DNA from: Symsagittifera roscoffensis
Lineage: Eukaryota; Xenacoelomorpha; Acoela; Convolutidae
Length of the DNA stretch: 64,000 bases
Direction of reading: 5' to 3'
Assembly (NCBI RefSeq): GCF_963678635.1
Contig: NC_087062.1
Span: 24,636,177-24,700,176 of the forward strand
Shown here: one piece after another, positions 23,716-36,300 of the stretch
Layout of the letters: each line of letters opens with the position of its first letter
How positions within the stretch are numbered: the stretch's first letter is position 1
Notes under the pieces: model-generated
Told to the model about the DNA's origin: nothing
Databases searched by the model: none
What the model saw: the letters and a program-made list of their open reading frames with translations, nothing else
Translations under genes and position numbers: made by a program

Positions 23716-24018
23716 ATGATGAGTCTTGTTTTGCTTTTAGTAGGATTATTTAGTTTGTCAAATGCCGTGCCCTTGGATGTACTTTCCTTGTGTGCTGGAA
23801 AATGTCAAAATTTATGCTGCGAGCTGTTGCTACGCAATGTCATTTTTTTGACGGGGCTTATGCGGTTTTTTGATAAGTTTAATCTGCCTTCTTTTGTTTT
23901 TTTTTCTGTTTGGTCAGCCATTTTGGTTTATCGAGCTCTACTGAATCACAAAAATGCCTATATATTCGCAAAAGTTTTCTGCGTCGCTGACAAGTTTTTT
24001 ATTGAAAGTAGCGCCTGA
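23716..24018 (+). CDS. Doubtful ORF with signal-peptide-like start, 100 aa
   Basis: An ATG-initiated frame starting MMSLVLLLVGLFSLSNAVPL, which looks like a signal peptide with a cleavable end, followed by a Cys-containing stretch (LCAGKCQNLCC) and then hydrophobic low-complexity sequence. A possible upstream exon (TTTCAG|AACTTTG ... ATCAG|GTATGT, about 23,523-23,568) lies nearby. No family is recognised, and T-rich DNA produces hydrophobic frames by chance. Listed because the N-terminus is striking, not because the gene is established. Confidence 0.2.
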   Translation: MMSLVLLLVGLFSLSNAVPLDVLSLCAGKCQNLCCELLLRNVIFLTGLMRFFDKFNLPSFVFFSVWSAILVYRALLNHKNAYIFAKVFCVADKFFIESSA

Positions 24019-24642
24019 ACGAAAATTTAGAGTTGGTGAGCCCAACCCGAAACGTTTGGAAAAATTTGCGACGAGAATTGAAGAAGTATCTGGCAAATCA
24101 TAGTATCAGATGAATGCAGTTTTTATGACAAATAGGTATTAATTATTATGGTTTAGGAGACATTTTTTGGTTGTTTAAATAAAATTTCTTGTATGGCCAA
24201 AAATATAGTAATTAGGTTGCAAAAATTGTAAGTTGCAAAAAATGTAATTAAGTTGCAAAAAATAATCAGTTACAATTCGAAAAACACACTATCTTTTTGA
24301 GGAGCTTATCCGAGTAAAAACACAGTTTTTATCAAACTGATATCAAAACTGGTCAGAAAGATTGCATATATATTCAGCTATTATTAGGATATAATATAAA
24401 ATTTGCGCAGATCATTTAAAGGTTAATTAGTTGTGTTATGTTACTCATGTTAATCTCGCATATCTCAAAATTATTGCTCGTTAGTTGCTAATAAAAGAGG
24501 CCCACTGTAACTAATGATTGCCTCCATTATAATTAGCGACGACTAATATACATTTCATTGTTTAACGATATATTTCTTTATTAAATCAATATATTTCAAA
24601 TTTTTGTAAGTAATAATTATTCAGTGAATTGAATTTGATACT

Positions 24643-24654
24643 CTTTGTTTAGTG
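24643..24654 (+). promoter_or_regulatory. Splice acceptor directly before the SUV39 start codon
   Basis: CTCTTTGTTTAG|TG lies two bases before the ATG at 24,655. An acceptor this close to the start means either that a 5' untranslated exon is spliced on, or that the mRNA receives a trans-spliced leader. No matching upstream exon was identified. Confidence 0.4.
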
Positions 24655-26947
24655 ATGGTAAATGCCACAGAAAACTTAGCTGTAAATTCAGACCGACAGG
24701 AAGTCATTAAAACACACGATCTTCATGTGGAAGGTAAGCTGTAAAGTTTAGTCTCCATGGAAGAGTTCTTTATGTAAACTATGGAAGTATTATTCTTGCA
24801 ACTTATAATGAAAATGACGTTTTTTTGAGGTTGCGGCTAATTATAATAGTAGCTAATTTATCAAAAATGTTAATAATTGATTTTTTAAGATATGTAATTT
24901 GTCTTTGTTTTAGGCGTGGCAATTTCTTCGGACAACAGAAGTCCAGCAGATTTTCCGGCATCTGAGAACATATCAACAACTGACCAATCAGAAGGTGAGT
25001 ATAAAATGTTCATTCCATAGTAATAATTTGTAAGTTGTGTTAGCTTAAGTTTGGTCCTGCTCATAACTTAATGGTAATCATTTCAGGAAGGGCCGATGCA
25101 CATGAAGAGCTGAAAGTTCCGTTAGCGGACAAGGACATGAACGCATTTGACTCAGTCGAATGTTAGTACTGCATTAAATTATGCAAGCTCAAAACATCAA
25201 ATTTTCATTTATCCACGATCGACCACGAGTTTTCGTGGACAACGTATCAACGCCGTTGCTTTTTTATCACTTGATGGGCATCTTCATAATTAACGTCAAG
25301 CTTTTTCGACCTGTTTCTAGAGCATTATAGATCTAATTAATTATGTCGTGATATTTCAGCTATCACTCCATCGGAAAGCGAGTCAGATAATACGGAGAGT
25401 CAAGATGATGGTCAAGACTCATCAGTAAAAACTCCAAAGCTGAATAAAAAGAGACGCGCCAATGCTAATAGAGTTCCGAAACCACCGAAAATTGTAAAGT
25501 ACGGCTGTAGAAAATCTGTATCTATCAAATTAGACAAGGCAAATCTGTCGCAAAAACACATCGACTGGGTTGAACCCATTTTCAAAGAGTATCTAACGAT
25601 AGCAGATGAAAGTGCGAGTCAAGATTTTATATCCGATGGACCTACGCCGAAAAAGAGAAAAGCGCACAAAGATCCCTACGTCGTGGATAAAATTCTGGCT
25701 ATGATCATGGATCCGGCAGGCGATGACTTGTTCTACATTCGCTGGTTCGGTTATAGTGATAGAACTTGGGAACCGTTTGCGAATCTGGACAACTGTCCAG
25801 GAAAGCTGGCCGAATTTAGAAGAGAGTTGAAACAGTTAAGCAAGTATGAGGAGCAACGTAGTTTATGCCGAGAAAAGACGAAAGAATTTTTGGATAAAAT
25901 TAATGAACCGTGGCCAAATCATGACTCAGGAATCGAAGTCAGAAATGACGTGGATCTTACATGGCCTATGATGACGTTTAATTATATAATTAACCTTAAG
26001 ATGCCTGCTGATAAAGAAAACGTGACCATAAGTTGCGAATGTGTCGATGGAATCTGTGATGAAAAATGTGCCTGTGCTACCCAAGAGGGATTCAAGATGC
26101 CTTACAATCAGGACGGTATTCTGATCAATCGTAGCCAAAACTACCCCGTTTATGAGTGCAACGATAACTGTCCCTGTGACCCGGAGAAGTGCCAGTTTAG
26201 AGTGGTCCAGAAAGGTAGAAAAGTCAAGATGCAGATCTTCAAGACATCAAATGGACGTGGATGGGGCGTGAAGGCTCTTGAGCATATCAAGAAGAATCAG
26301 TTTGTAGTCGAGTACATAGGCGAAGTTGTATCCTATCAAGAGGCCAATGAGAGAGGCAAGCAGTACGATGCTAGAGGGAGGACATACCTGTTTGACATGG
26401 ATCTGTTCGAAATTGAAGGTCAAGATGAAAGCCAGAAGTTCACGATTGACGCAAAGCCATATGGAAATGAAGCTAGGTCTGTTCTGTTTGATCATTTTTC
26501 TTTCAAATCATGAGCAGTGATTTACGAGTTGAGCAAAAAAAAAACACATTTTTGCCGGGCATAATTTTTTCTCTGAAAACTTTACAAGAACTGAAAAGGA
26601 TATGCAATTTTTGATAAGATGCTGTTGTATCTGCTATTAATTGACTACGCTCATCGATAAATGCGCAAATTGTTTCGAACAAATTCTATTCGTCTTTTTT
26701 CAGATTTATCAACCACGCTTGTCACCCAAATTTGTTCACTCGTGCAGTTTGGTGGGAGAGCGCAGACCCCTCAATTCACCACTTGGCCCTATTCGCCAAA
26801 AGAGACATCAAAATAGGGGATGAGCTCAGCTTCAGCTACAACAACTCATCACTCTCTAAAGAATCAGATGAGGTCAAACGGGAGAAAAACGAAGGTCAAG
26901 TCAAGTGCCAGTGCAGAAAGAACTGCCCTAACAAACTCTTCAAATGA
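24655..26947 (+). CDS. Su(var)3-9: SUV39-type histone H3K9 methyltransferase, 531 aa
   Basis: Five exons: 24,655-24,733; 24,914-24,994; 25,087-25,161; 25,360-26,476; 26,704-26,947. All introns are GT-AG and all joins keep frame. In order the protein has a polar N-terminus, Lys/Arg-rich nuclear-localisation-like stretches (KKRR, PKKRK), a chromodomain from residue 185 (YVVDKIL...YIRWFGYSDRTWEP), a Cys-rich pre-SET zinc cluster from residue 304 (CECVDGICDEKCAC, then CNDNCPCDPEKC and RVVQKG), a SET domain from ~367 (GRGWGVKA, EYIGEVV, then NHACHPN at 454-460 formed across the last intron, and GDELSFSYN), and a post-SET CQCRKNC at the C-terminus. Pre-SET plus chromodomain identify the SUV39 family, which methylates H3 lysine 9 to build heterochromatin in the nucleus. 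All domains are present, so it is probably active. Reading into intron 4 would give a protein truncated inside SET, ending at 26,513. Array B begins about 400 bp downstream. Confidence 0.95.
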
Positions 26948-27351
26948 AATCAGCTCAAAGTTTAATGAGGTCTTGTTCGTACCGAAAAAACTCAAGATAG
27001 ACTAAAGTTGCAATCACTGTTGTTAAAGGCAGCAAGTTAATCTTGCTATACGATTGTCTTATGCGCATCTTAGCCATTCGATAAGAGCGGAGCCAGTGTT
27101 ATAGCTGAAATTAATTGGATATGATTTTAAAGAATTTGATTCGTTAATGTGAAATTTTGTAAGTTTGTTATTTTTGACTAAATTGCTCGGAAAAATTGAT
27201 TTGGGTCTTTTGTGGTTTCTATCGCAATTTTGTGGTTTCAATCACAGAAATGGTAGCAATGTATTTGCTTCTGAAGTGCAATAATTGTAACTAGTTTGTC
27301 TTTTATTAAATTGATCCGTTGAAGTGTTCGATTGTTTTTATCTTTAATTTA
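26948..27351. other. 3' flank of the SUV39 gene
   Basis: Contains an ATTAAA at about 27,306 that could serve as a polyadenylation signal. No other gene is seen before array B. Confidence 0.45.
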
Positions 27352-30300
27352 ATCTTTAATTGAAATTCAAAATTTTGAAACGCGTTATTTTTGATGTCAA
27401 TAAGCCTGATTTCCTGATTGAAAAGATCTGACACGCAGTGTTTCGACCTGAAAAAAAATACATTAGCTACGCAAAGAGTCAGCAACCTAAGACTTGACGT
27501 CTATCAAGACCAGTGTTGATCAGTGTGGTAAATTAGAGCGATTTCTGACGAAACATCGTACTTGCACTCGAACATAACTTAGAACTGACAATGGAAAACG
27601 ACAATGGAAAATGAGAACCCTCTCCCCAAATGTCTATCGTTTACAGAGCTGTTGACAATCAGGTCAGTCTTAATTAAAATCCAAAGTTGAGTTACCTCCT
27701 TGCTGCAAACCAGTGTAGCTACATTGATAGAAGTAAAGCTATTTCTCTTCTAGCTATTTTTCTATTTTTGGAACGAAAGGATTTGTTCTTGGTTATATTT
27801 TGTGTAAATTTTTGACAGCGAGGTGACTTTGAGTTTCACACAAACAACAAAAAAAAATATGGCAAACAATTCAAGAACAGATGTGGCCGTTGATTTAAAA
27901 AGAAAACCTTATTTGAAGAAAACGAAAATTATGCGATTGTACACGCGATTCGAACCCTTAAGCTCCTAACCGGAACCTCAAAAATTGTCTCCAATTTAGT
28001 AAACGCATTGATCACTGCATGAAGTTCGGTTCGTTTTGAGACAAACCTGCAGATGAACTGAGTTCAGACCATTATCTGCAAGAAGCCCTGTGAATGACAA
28101 TGGGCTATTCTCATGCGCGAATGGGCGAAACAAAGTTGTAGGCCAAGGAGCGAAGGCAAAAATTAACCGAAAGTCAATTTTTAAACAGAAACAATTGCCA
28201 TTCGGTTAAAAAGAATTAAATGAAGCAATACTTTGCTAATTTCATTGCGAAACCCTTGAAATGTAAAATTTATCCCACTTTTGCGGCTGTCAATGAAAAA
28301 TTTGAAGATTTTTCATTTTTCTGCTGTTTTTAAATTCGGCCAATATCAATACTCCAGTCCCTCGAAATGCTTACTTCCTTTCCAACTTTTAGATTACTGA
28401 AATCTGATTGGCTGAATTTTATTTTTGCGCATTCGGTCCTTCGCGCATGAGGGATTCCACCAATGAGACGGGTGTGATCCAGACAGTGAATTTAATACGC
28501 AATTATGAGAGACAGTAAAGCAATTATTCGTTTACTGCCTAATTTGTTCTATTACCTGCCAAAATGCCTTCATTTTGTATGTTTTTCTCGATATTAAGTT
28601 CACTGTCTAGATTAGAACCGCATCCTTGTTATTCACCGCATGCCCAAATTAAAGTGATAGGTCGGTAATCCTTTGTTTTAGCTCATCGGAAATGGGCAGA
28701 TCAGATCAGTAAACCAAAAACGGAATTATCTGATCAGTGAACTGGGCTGTTAAAATCGACGTCAAATTTGAACCATACTGTAACCCAACAATACTGCTTG
28801 TATATCAAAAGGTAAAACCCTGAGTGTTCTGACTGCCCCTGACCTGGTTTCGAACGGTTTTGTGTTTAATAAATTATTATCCTTGCGATAAACAACTTTG
28901 TTCTCACAGTATGATCTCCAAGTTTGAGGTCTCTTTTTTCAGCACGTTGCACCTTTAACACTACGACTAATTGTGCCTAGAGTTATTGCATTACTCGATC
29001 TACTGTTAAAAAAATTCAGATAAATTGTAGGCTTAATTGATTTCGTCCGAATTTTTGTCGGCTTTTTGCCGGGTGTTTTTGTTTGAAAATTCCATTCAAT
29101 TGATTATAAAAATCAAGTCGAAGAAAGTAACACGATGATGTTTTTTTCAAACACGTTTTTAAAACACCTTTTTTATAGACGCTAAAACCTTTAGTTAGAA
29201 AAGAAAAAACTTAGAAGCTATTTTTTGTTTGATTTCATTTTAAAATTCAGTTTTCTTTCGAAAGCTTGGTGTCTGATTATAACTTCAAATTCAATCCAAG
29301 ATCCGGTGCATGTATCTTAGAGGTAAAACACTTGCTTGAGACGACCAAGGTCTGTGGTTCGAATTCGACCGGGACCTGTTTTTTGCAAACTTTTTTTTCT
29401 ATGGTTTTTTGGGTTATCCCCTGTCAATCTTTAATTGAAATTCAAAATTTTGAAACGCGTTTTTTTAATGTCAATAAGCCTGATTTCCTGATTGAAAAGA
29501 TCTGACACGCATTGTTTCGACCTGAAAATAAATACATTAGCTACGCAAAGAGTCAGCAACCTAAGACTTGACGTCTATCAGGACCAGTGTTGATCAGTGT
29601 AGTAAATTAGAGCGATTTCTGACGAAACATCGTAATTGCACTCGAACATAACTTAGAACTGACAATAAAAAACGACTAATTGGAAAACGACAATGGAAAA
29701 CGAGAACGGTTGAAAGAGGGGTATAACCCTCTCCCCAAATGTCTATCGTTTACAGAGCTGTTGACAATCAGATCAGTCTTAATTAAAATTCAAAGTTGAG
29801 TTACCTCCTTGCTGCAAACCAGTGTAGTTACAATGATAGAAGTAAAGCTATTTCTCTTCTAGCTGTTTTTCTATTTGGAACGAAAGGATTTGTTCTCGGT
29901 TATATTTTGTGTAAATTTTTGACAGCGATGTGACTTTGAATTTCACACAAACAACAAAAAAAAATACGGTAAACAATTCCAGAACAGGTGTGGCCGTTGA
30001 TTTAAAAAGAAAAGTTTATTTGAAGAATACGAAAATTATGCGATTGTACACGCGATTCGAACCCTTAAGCTCCCAACCGGAACCTCAAACATTGTCTTCA
30101 ATTTAGTAAACGCATTGATCACTGCATGAAGTTCGGTTCGTTTTGAGACAAACCTGCAGATGAAATGAGTTCAGACCATTATCTGCAAGAAGCACTGTGA
30201 ATGACAATGGGCTATTCTCATGCGCGAAGGACCGAACGGGCGAAAAAAATTGTAGGCCAAGGACCAAAGACAAAATCAACCGAAAGTCAATTTTTAAACA

Positions 30301-33300
30301 GTAACAATTGCCATTCGGTTAAAATGAATTAAATGAAGCAATACTTTGATACTTTCATTACGAAACCCTTGAAATGTAAAATTTATCCCACTTTTGCCGC
30401 TGTCAATGAAAAATTTGAAGGTTTTGCATATTTCTGCCGTTTTTAAATTCGGCCAATATCAATACTCCAGTCCCTGGAAATGCTTACTTCCTTTCCAACT
30501 TTTAGATTACTGAAATCTGATTGGCTGAATTTTATTTTCGCGCATTCGGTCCTTCGCGCATGAGGGATTCCACCAATGAGACGGGTGTGATCCAGACAGT
30601 GAATTTGATACGCAATTATGAGAGACAGTAAAGCAAACAAAGCAGAATCAAAGTAGCCAATTAGAAGAAAATTGTTAGCCGATTGTTAAAACCGTATTTA
30701 TTACAGCAGTTAGTCTTATTTTTGTTCGCTTTGAGGTGTGAAACAATTATTCGTTTACCGCCTAATTTGTTCTATTACCTGCCAAAATGCCTTCTCTTTG
30801 TATGTTTTTCTCGATATTAAATTCACTGTCTAGATTAGAACCGCCTCCTTGTTATTCACCGCATGCCCAAATTAAAGTGATATGTCGGTAATCCTTTGTT
30901 TTAACTCATCGGAAATGGGCAGATCAGATCAGTAAACCAAAAACGGAATTATATGATCAGTGAACTGGTTTGTTAAATTCGGCTTCAAATTTGAACCATA
31001 CTGTAAGCCAACAAGACTGCTTGTATATCAAAAGGTAAAACCTTGAGTGTTCTGACTGCCCCTGACCTGGTTTCGAACGGTTTTGTGTTTAATAAATTAT
31101 TATCCTTGCGATAAACAACTTTGTTCTCACAGTATGTTCTCCAAGTTTGAGGTCTCTTTTTTCAGCACGTTGCACATTTAACACTACGACTAATTGTGCC
31201 TAGAGTTAATGCATTACTCGATCTACTGTTAAAAAAATTCAGATAAATTGTAGGCTTAATTGATTTCGTCCGAATTTTTGTCGGCTTTTTGCCGGGTGTT
31301 TTTTTTTTTAAATTCCATTCAATTGATTATAAAAATCAAGTCGGAGAAAGTAACACGATGATGTTTTTTTCATACACGTTTTTAAAACACTTTTTTAAAG
31401 ACGCTAAAACCTTTAGTTAGAAAAGAAAAAACTTAGAAGCTATTTTTTGTTTGATTTCTTTTTAAAAGTTCAGTTTTCTTTCGAAAGCTTGGTGTCTGAT
31501 TATAACTTCAAATTCAATCCACGATCCGGTGCATGTATCTTAGAGGTAAAACACTTGCTTGAGACGACCAAGGTCTGTGGTTTGAATTCGACCGGGACCT
31601 GTTTTTTGCAAACTTTTTTTCTATGGTTTTTTGGGTTATCCCCTGTCAATCTTTAATTGAAATTTAAAATTTTGAAACGCGTTATTTTTGATGTCAATAA
31701 GCCTGATTTCCTGATTGAAAAGATCTGACACGCAGTGTTTCGAACTAAAAAAAATACATTAGCTACGCAAAGAGTCAGCAACCTAAGACTTGACGTCTAT
31801 CAAGCCCAGTGTTGATCAGTGTAGTAAATTAGAGCGATTTCTGACGAAACATCGTAATTGCACTCGAACATAACTTAGAACTGACAATAAAAAAACGACT
31901 AATTGTAAAACGACAATGGAAAACGAGAACGGTTGAAAGAGGGGTATAACCCTATCCCCAAATGTCTATCGTTTACAGAGCTGTTGACAATCAGATCAGT
32001 CGTAATTAAAATCCAAAGTTGAGTTACCTCCTTGCTGCAAACCAGTGTAGTTACATTGATAGAAGTAAAGCTATTTCTCTTCTAGCTGTTTTTCTATTTG
32101 GAACGAAAGGATTTGTTCTTGGTTTTGTTTTGTGTAATTTTTTGACAGTGAGGTGACTTTGAGTTTCACACAAACAACAAAAAAAAATACGGCAAACAAT
32201 TCAAGAACAGATGTGGCCGTTGATTTAAAAAGAAAAGTTTATTTGAAGAAAACGAAAATTATGCGATTGTACACGCGATTCGAACCCTTAAGCTCCTAAC
32301 CAGAACCTCAAAAATTGTCTTCAATTTAGTAAACGCATTGATCACTGCATGAAGTTCGGTTCGTTTTGAGACAAACCTGCAGATGAAATGAGTTCAGACC
32401 ATTATCTGCAAGAAGCCCTGTGAATGACAATGGGCTATTCTCATGCGCGAAGGACCGAATGGGCGAAAAAAAGTTGTAGGCCAAGGACCGAAGACAAAAT
32501 TAACCGAAAGTCAATTTTTAAACAGAAACAATTGCCATTCGGTTAAAATGAATTAAATGAAGCAATACTTTGATACTTTCATTACGAAACCCTTGAAATG
32601 TAAAATTTATCCCACTTTTGCCGCTGTCAATGAAAAATTTGAAGGTTTTGCATATTTCTGCCGTTTTTAAATTCGGCCAATATCAATACTCCAGTCCCTG
32701 GAAATGCTTACTTCCTTTCCAACTTTTAGATTACTGAAATCTGATTGGCTGAATTTTATTTTCGCGCATTCGGTCCTTCGCGCATGAGGGATTCCACCAA
32801 TGAGACGGGTGTGATCCAGACAGTGAATTTGATACGCAATTATGAGAGACAGTAAAGCAAACAAAGCAGAATCAAAGTAGCCAATTAGAAGAAAATTGTT
32901 AGCCGATTGTTAAAACCGTATTTATTACAGCAGTTAGTCTTATTTTTGTTCGCTTTGAGGTGTGAAACAATTATTCGTTTACCGCCTAATTTGTTCTATT
33001 ACCTGCCAAAATGCCTTCTCTTTGTATGTTTTTCTCGATATTAAATTCACTGTCTAGATTAGAACCGCCTCCTTGTTATTCACCGCATGCCCAAATTAAA
33101 GTGATATGTCGGTAATCCTTTGTTTTAACTCATCGGAAATGGGCAGATTAGATCAGTAAACCAAAAACGGAATTATATGATCAGTGAACTGGTTTGTTAA
33201 ATTCGGCTTCAAATTTGAACCATACTGTAAGCCAACAAGACTGCTTGTATATCAAAAGGTAAAACCTTGAGTGTTCTGACTGCCCCTGACCTGGTTTCGA

Positions 33301-36300
33301 ACGGTTTTGTGTTTAATAAATTATTATCCTTGCGATAAACAACTTTGTTCTCACAGTATGTTCTCCAAGTTTGAGGTCTCTTTTTTCAGCACGTTGCACA
33401 TTTAACACTACGACTAATTGTGCCTAGAGTTAATGCATTACTCGATCTACTGTTAAAAAAATTCAGATAAATTGTAGGCTTAATTGATTTCGTCCGAATT
33501 TTTGTCGGCTTTTTGCCGGGTGTTTTTTTTTTTAAATTCCATTCAATTGATTATAAAAATCAAGTCGGAGAAAGTAACACGATGATGTTTTTTTCATACA
33601 CGTTTTTAAAACACTTTTTTAAAGACGCTAAAACCTTTAGTTAGAAAAGAAAAAACTTAGAAGCTATTTTTTGTTTGATTTCTTTTTAAAAGTTCAGTTT
33701 TCTTTCGAAAGCTTGGTGTCTGATTATAACTTCAAATTCAATCCACGATCCGGTGCATGTATCTTAGAGGTAAAACACTTGCTTGAGACGACCAAGGTCT
33801 GTGGTTTGAATTCGACCGGGACCTGTTTTTTGCAAACTTTTTTTCTATGGTTTTTTGGGTTATCCCCTGTCAATCTTTAATTGAAATTTAAAATTTTGAA
33901 ACGCGTTATTTTTGATGTCAATAAGCCTGATTTCCTGATTGAAAAGATCTGACACGCAGTGTTTCGAACTAAAAAAAATACATTAGCTACGCAAAGAGTC
34001 AGCAACCTAAGACTTGACGTCTATCAAGCCCAGTGTTGATCAGTGTAGTAAATTAGAGCGATTTCTGACGAAACATCGTAATTGCACTCGAACATAACTT
34101 AGAACTGACAATAAAAAAACGACTAATTGTAAAACGACAATGGAAAACGAGAACGGTTGAAAGAGGGGTATAACCCTATCCCCAAATGTCTATCGTTTAC
34201 AGAGCTGTTGACAATCAGATCAGTCGTAATTAAAATCCAAAGTTGAGTTACCTCCTTGCTGCAAACCAGTGTAGTTACATTGATAGAAGTAAAGCTATTT
34301 CTCTTCTAGCTGTTTTTCTATTTGGAACGAAAGGATTTGTTCTTGGTTTTGTTTTGTGTAATTTTTTGACAGTGAGGTGACTTTGAGTTTCACACAAACA
34401 ACAAAAAAAAATACGGCAAACAATTCAAGAACAGATGTGGCCGTTGATTTAAAAAGAAAAGTTTATTTGAAGAAAACGAAAATTATGCGATTGTACACGC
34501 GATTCGAACCCTTAAGCTCCTAACCAGAACCTCAAAAATTGTCTTCAATTTAGTAAACGCATTGATCACTGCATGAAGTTCGGTTCGTTTTGAGACAAAC
34601 CTGCAGATGAAATGAGTTCAGACCATTATCTGCAAGAAGCCCTGTGAATGACAATGGGCTATTCTCATGCGCGAAGGACCGAATGGGCGAAAAAAAGTTG
34701 TAGGCCAAGGACCGAAGACAAAATTAACCGAAAGTCAATTTTTAAACAGAAACAATTGCCATTCGGTTAAAATGAATTAAATGAAGCAATACTTTGATAC
34801 TTTCATTACGAAACCCTTGAAATGTAAAATTTATCCCACTTTTGCGGCTGTCAATGAGAAAATTGATAATTTTGCATATTTCTGCCGTTTTTAAATTCGG
34901 CCAATATTAATACTCCAGTCCCTGGAAATGCTTACTTCCTTTCCAACTTTCAGATTACTGAAATCTGATTGGCTGAATTTTATTTTCGCGCATTCGGTCC
35001 TTCGCGCATGAGGGATTCCACCAATGAGACGGGTGTGATCCAGACAGTAAATTTGATACGCAATTATGAGAGACAGTAAAGCAAACAAAGCAGAATCAAA
35101 GTAGCCAATTAGAAGAAAATTGTTAGCCGATTGTTAAAACCGTATTTATTACAGCAGTTAGTCTTATTTTTGTTCGCTATGAGGTGTGAAACAATTATTC
35201 GTTTACCGCCTAATTTGTTCTATTACCTGCCAAAATGCCTTCTCTTTGTATGTTTTTCTCGATATTAAATTCACTGTCTAGATTAGAACCGCCTCCTTGT
35301 TATTCACCGCATGCCCAAATTAAAGTGATATGTCGGTAATCCTTTGTTTTAACTCATCGGAAATGGGCAGATCAGATCAGTAAACCAAAAACGGAATTAT
35401 ATGATCAGTGAACTGGTTTGTTAAATTCGGCGTCAAATTTGAACCATACTGTAAGCCAACAAGACTGCTTGTATATCAAAAGGTAAAACCTTGAGTGTTC
35501 TGACTGCCCCTGACCTGGTTTCGAACGGTTTTGTGTTTAATAAATTATTATCCTTGCGATAAACAACTTTGTTCTCACAGTATGATCTCCAAGTTTGAGG
35601 TCTCTTTTTTCAGCACGTTGCACATTTAACACTACGACTAATTGTGCCTAGAGTTAATGCATTACTCGATCTACTGTTAAAAAAATTCAGATAAATTGTA
35701 GGCTAATTGATTTCGTCCGAATTTTTGTCGGCTTTTTGCCGGGTGTTTTTTTTTTAAATTCCATTTAATTGATTATAAAAATCAAGTCGAAGAAAGTAAC
35801 ACGATGATGTTTTTTTCATACACGTTTTTAAAACACCTTTTTTATAGACGCTAAAACCTTTAGTTAGAAAAGAAAAACTTAGAAGCTATTTTTTGTTTGA
35901 TTTCTTTTTAAAATTCAGTTTTCTTTCGAAAGCTTTGTGTCTGATTATAACTTCAAATTCAATCCACGATCCGGTGCATGTATCTTAGAGGTAAAACACT
36001 TGCTTGAGACGACCAAGGTCTGTGGTTTGAATTCGACCGGGACCTGTTTTTTGCAAACTTTTTTTCCTATGGTTTTTTGGGTTATCCCCTGTCAATCTTT
36101 AATTGAAATTCACAATTTTGAAACGCGTTATTTTTGATGTCAATAAGCCTGATTTCCTGATTGAAAAGATCTGACACGCAGTGTTTCGACCTGAAAAAAA
36201 ATACATTAGTTACGCAAAGAGTCAGCAACCTAAGACTTGACGTCTATCAAGACCAGTGTTGATCAGTGTAGTAAATTAGAGCAATTTCTGACGAAACATC

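Noticed and set aside
25926-26495. Minus-strand ORFs opposite the SUV39 gene
   Set aside because: They are antisense shadows of a conserved coding exon and carry no motifs of their own.
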